DNA from: Actinomycetota bacterium | GTDB lineage: Bacteria; Actinomycetota; Actinomycetes; JACCUZ01 | Assembly: GCA_030841195.1 (NCBI GenBank) | Contig: JAVEDA010000087.1 | Span: forward strand, 1 to 7,819 | Direction: 5' to 3' | DNA length: 7,819 bases | Shown here: one piece after another, positions 5,261-7,819 of the stretch | How the letters are laid out: the number at the start of each line of letters is the position of its first letter | How positions within the stretch are numbered: position 1 is the stretch's first letter | Translations under genes and position numbers: made by a program | The notes under the pieces: generated by a model | The model's database searches: none | What the model was told of the DNA's origin: nothing | Seen by the model: only the letters and a program-made list of their open reading frames with translations

Positions 5261-7306
5261 TCAGCGCGACAGTCGGACCCGTCGCTGCCGCTCCACCCGG
5301 ACGACCTCGACCGCGCGCATGGTCAGGGCCTCGAGAGCGGCGATGGCCTGTCCGGCCTCTCGTTCCGCCACCGGCCGGCCGTCGTAGAGGACCCGCTGGA
5401 CGACCGCCAGCGCGGCCGCGACCTGCTCGTGCTCCGCCAGGCCGCCGGGCCAACTCGACCGCAGCGCCCGCTCGAGCTCGAGGACCGAAGCGTCCGGCGG
5501 CCGAGCGAACCGCGAGCCCGCCAACGCCGCCTCGAGCGCCGCGAACGCAGCCAGGACCTTGGCCGCGAGCGGCGCCCTCCGGGCCAGGGCGGCGGCCCGC
5601 CGGGCTCGGCCCCGGCGTACGCCCAGAAGGACGACTGCGGTCAGGACCACAGCGGCGAGCAGGAGTGCTCCGATCAGCAGCGCATCCGCGCGCAGGAAAG
5701 CCCACGCGTCGGCCGCGCCGTTCCGGTCGGCCGCAAGGGTGGCCCCGGCGGTCGGGTCGGTCCAGACCCACTGGTCGCCGCCGACCCCGACCTGCACCCA
5801 CGCGTGCGCGTCGCTGCCGAGCAGGACCCTCTCGTCACCCTCGGGTATGCCACCCGAGAAGCCGGTGACCAGCCGGGCCGGGACACCCACCGCGCGCAGC
5901 AGCACGGCCTCGGCCGAGGCGAAGTGCTCGCAGAACCCCTGGTGCGACACGAACAGGAAGTCGTCGACGGCGTCCGCGCCCTCGGCGGGCACCGGGGAGT
6001 CGAGGCGGTAGCGCTCGTGCGCGTGGAGGTAGGCCTCGATGGCCGTCACCTTCGCCTGGGTGGTCGGGGCGTCGCGGGTCAGCCGACGGGCCAGGTCCAG
6101 GACCCGCGTGGGCACGCTGCTCGGCAGGGATGTGTCCACCGCCGTGACCGGGTCGCGAATGACGCCGTTGCTCCGCATGACGTACGGCCGGGCCAGGGCC
6201 GATGTGTAGAACAGGCTGGTGCCGGCGGCCTGGACCTCGTCGTCGATCTGCACCGAGACGGGCTGCCCCGGTGCCAGCAGCGGCAGGAACGCGGCGGGGT
6301 CGAGCACCCGGACCGCATCGCTGCGCGAGGCGGCACCGGGGGCCAGCCCGGGGACCGCGCCGCGGCGCAGGTCGGCGTCGCCGACGGCGTCCCGGGGCAC
6401 CGACGACGTCGTGTGGATGGCGTCGGCCGGGCCCCAGCCTCTGCCCGAGTAGCGGACCATCGCCGTCGAGCCCCAGAGCGCGGGGCTGTCGAGCGGCACC
6501 GCGGCCACCCGGGTCGTCGGCAGCGAGCCACGCGCTTGCAGGTCCATGGACGGTAGGAAGTAGCTCTCCGGGCTGCGGCCGCCGTCCGCTCCGGCACCGG
6601 GCTGCCCGGACCCGGTGCTCTGCGCCCCCTGCGCCTCGGCGCCGACACGGACCCCGGCCGGGTGCGGGAGCAGATGTATGGCAGCCAGCCCCAGCAGCAC
6701 CGACCCGCTCAGCAGCGCCGCCAGGACACCCAGGCCGGGGCCACGACCGCCGAGAAGGTGGGGAGCCCGGGCGCGCTCGCTCGCCCGGTGCAACAGGAAC
6801 AGCGTCACCAGCCCTGCGGACCAGCCGACGAGCAGGCAGAGACCGAAGCCGGACACCAGGTCGGGAGACGTGCCACCCGGCATCGTGCCTAGGGACAGCA
6901 GGACACACAGCAGGCTGCCCACCAGAACGACGCCCAGCTCGCGCAGGCTGACCGCGGACCCCAGTTGCGCGACCAGCATCACCGCCAGCGGGAAAGAGAG
7001 CGTTGTGCCGATCCGGTGCACCAGCTCGGCCGGGACGCTCCCGGCGGAGCGCACCCGCACCAGCGCCAGCACCGCGATCAGCAGCATGGACACCGCCACA
7101 ACGGGCTGGGCGGCCGCGCGTCGACGAGCAGCGCCAGGGCCGGCCGGCCAGCGCAGCACGGCCCACGCTGCCGCCGCGATGAGCAGCACCGCGGCGACCA
7201 CGGCGGGCACCGGCATCAGGCCGCGAGCGCCCAGGCAGCCGATGGCTGCGCTCGCCGTCATGGCGGCGCCGGCCGGGAGCAGCACCACTTCCGTCCTCGG
7301 CGTCAC
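5261..7306 (-). CDS. TgpA-like membrane transglutaminase (DUF3488-transglutaminase-DUF4129)
   Basis: This 681-residue membrane protein has about six or seven N-terminal hydrophobic segments (roughly 7-26, 33-51, 66-83, 103-119, 122-140, 150-172, 192-213; the DUF3488 region). A Gly/Ser-rich linker (about 223-247) follows, then a transglutaminase-like domain predicted outside the cytoplasm. The catalytic triad is visible: C459 in QGFCEHFAS, H501 in SDAHAWVQV and D517 in WTDPTAG. One more membrane segment (543-563) precedes a cytoplasmic C-terminal region resembling DUF4129, rich in Arg and Ala. The family's domain order and length fit. The best characterised relative is the essential Pseudomonas TgpA; the natural substrate is unknown. 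The GTG start at 7306 overlaps the DUF58 stop as GTGA, so translation is probably coupled. The frame stays open upstream to 7486, but that part runs antisense-free over the DUF58 gene and has no family similarity, so I rejected it. Confidence 0.93.
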   Translation of the reverse strand: MTPRTEVVLLPAGAAMTASAAIGCLGARGLMPVPAVVAAVLLIAAAAWAVLRWPAGPGAARRRAAAQPVVAVSMLLIAVLALVRVRSAGSVPAELVHRIGTTLSFPLAVMLVAQLGSAVSLRELGVVLVGSLLCVLLSLGTMPGGTSPDLVSGFGLCLLVGWSAGLVTLFLLHRASERARAPHLLGGRGPGLGVLAALLSGSVLLGLAAIHLLPHPAGVRVGAEAQGAQSTGSGQPGAGADGGRSPESYFLPSMDLQARGSLPTTRVAAVPLDSPALWGSTAMVRYSGRGWGPADAIHTTSSVPRDAVGDADLRRGAVPGLAPGAASRSDAVRVLDPAAFLPLLAPGQPVSVQIDDEVQAAGTSLFYTSALARPYVMRSNGVIRDPVTAVDTSLPSSVPTRVLDLARRLTRDAPTTQAKVTAIEAYLHAHERYRLDSPVPAEGADAVDDFLFVSHQGFCEHFASAEAVLLRAVGVPARLVTGFSGGIPEGDERVLLGSDAHAWVQVGVGGDQWVWTDPTAGATLAADRNGAADAWAFLRADALLIGALLLAAVVLTAVVLLGVRRGRARRAAALARRAPLAAKVLAAFAALEAALAGSRFARPPDASVLELERALRSSWPGGLAEHEQVAAALAVVQRVLYDGRPVAEREAGQAIAALEALTMRAVEVVRVERQRRVRLSR

Positions 7307-7818
7307 GCTACGGCCCCGATCCGGTGCAGGACCAGGCCGTGGCCGGCCCGCCGGGCAAAGGCCAGCCACTCGTCGAGCACCTCGACCGGCCCCGCGACCA
7401 GCCACTCCCCGCTGTCGAGGCCGCCGAGGGTGCCGGACCCGACGATGCTGGGGTCGGGAAAGACGGTGTCGACCAGGCCGGACCACCAGTCCAGCAGCTC
7501 CCAGCGGGAGCCGGTGGGAGCCCGGACCGGCCCGTCCGCGCGCCAGGCCACGGCGGTGACGGACCGGCCGGCGCGCAGCGCGAGGTCACACGCGGATGCG
7601 GCGGCGCTGACCGCGTCCTCGAACCCCGGGTAGTCGGCCGAGCCCACGAGCGCGACCCGCAGCTGCGTGGTTCGCGGTTCACCGCGCTCGACCAGGGTCG
7701 GCCGGCCGGTGCGCGCCGTGCTGCGCCAGTGGATCCGTCGTAGGTCGTCCCCTGCCCGCCACTGCCGCACGCCGAGCACCTCGCTGCCCTGGCCGGTGAC
7801 GACCGACGCGTCGGTGCC
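7303..7818 (-). CDS. DUF58 domain protein, 3' part (N terminus beyond the window)
   Basis: The last 171 codons of a DUF58 gene are present, and the frame is open to the right edge, so the protein begins outside the window. The visible part starts in GTDASVVTGQGSE and carries the diagnostic DUF58 signature GVRQWRAGDDLRRIHWRSTA (residues 16-35 of the fragment), followed by RTGRPTLVERGEP. Full-length members are about 400 residues, so more than half is missing. After the signature the chain resembles a von Willebrand A-like alpha/beta fold, as expected for the family. DUF58 proteins are usually encoded between a MoxR AAA ATPase and a transglutaminase; the downstream partner is here and overlaps by 4 bases. 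The ATPase is predicted just past the right edge. Function is poorly known; a role in assembling or maturing envelope proteins is inference. Confidence 0.92.
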   Translation of the reverse strand, partial: GTDASVVTGQGSEVLGVRQWRAGDDLRRIHWRSTARTGRPTLVERGEPRTTQLRVALVGSADYPGFEDAVSAAASACDLALRAGRSVTAVAWRADGPVRAPTGSRWELLDWWSGLVDTVFPDPSIVGSGTLGGLDSGEWLVAGPVEVLDEWLAFARRAGHGLVLHRIGAVA

Positions 7819-7819
7819 G

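Noticed and set aside
5186..6556. Plus-strand open frame (456 codons) opposite the transglutaminase gene
   Set aside because: The composition is typical of an antisense frame, and the opposite strand carries the complete catalytic triad.
7307..7486. Upstream extension of the transglutaminase frame by 60 codons
   Set aside because: It overlaps the conserved DUF58 coding region in another frame and looks like Arg/Gly/Pro shadow. The GTG at 7306, overlapping the DUF58 stop, is the sensible start.
7777..7779. GTG at 7779 as the start of the DUF58 gene
   Set aside because: The frame remains open to the window edge and the DUF58 signature begins right at this point, so the gene must start further upstream, outside the window.

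Overview
The window is GC-rich chromosomal DNA (about 70% by eye, not computed), with strong G/C bias at third codon positions, several GTG starts and tightly packed genes. The dihydrolipoyl dehydrogenase closely resembles mycobacterial LpdC, and the DUF58-transglutaminase pair, the AraC-DinB regulator and the secreted chymotrypsin-fold protease are all common in actinobacteria. A high-GC actinobacterium is the best guess; I cannot name a genus.

Layout. Positions 1-42 may be the last codons of an upstream plus-strand gene. Plus strand: an AraC-type regulator fused to a DinB-like domain (59-979), then lpdA (1011-2414), which seems to have its own leaderless promoter in the 31-base gap. A perfect 13-bp inverted repeat spans the lpdA stop codon and probably ends transcription where lpdA meets the convergent minus-strand genes. 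Minus strand, in transcription order from the right edge: the 3' part of a DUF58 gene (7818-7303), a membrane transglutaminase overlapping it by 4 bases (7306-5261), a phenylacetate-CoA ligase 46 bases on (5214-3910), a pentapeptide-repeat protein 1 base on (3908-3309), and a secreted serine protease 105 bases further with its own promoter (3203-2445).

Function. DUF58 and transglutaminase genes usually sit with a MoxR-type AAA ATPase, which would lie beyond the right edge. They form a membrane system of poorly known role. The ligase activates an aryl acid to its CoA thioester, but no other phenylacetate-pathway gene is present. The pentapeptide protein is a regular beta-helix predicted to be co-translated with the ligase. 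Lpd supplies the E3 subunit of 2-oxoacid dehydrogenases and stands apart from any E1/E2 genes.

No gene-free stretch exceeds about 105 bases. I saw no tRNA, rRNA, CRISPR array, insertion sequence or phage gene. Most of the window is ordinary core or accessory actinobacterial DNA. The more unusual points are a possible internal start that would release the DinB domain, the stem-loop built into the end of lpdA, the uninterrupted 32-repeat pentapeptide helix coupled to paaK, and a protease that may be active as soon as its signal peptide is removed.
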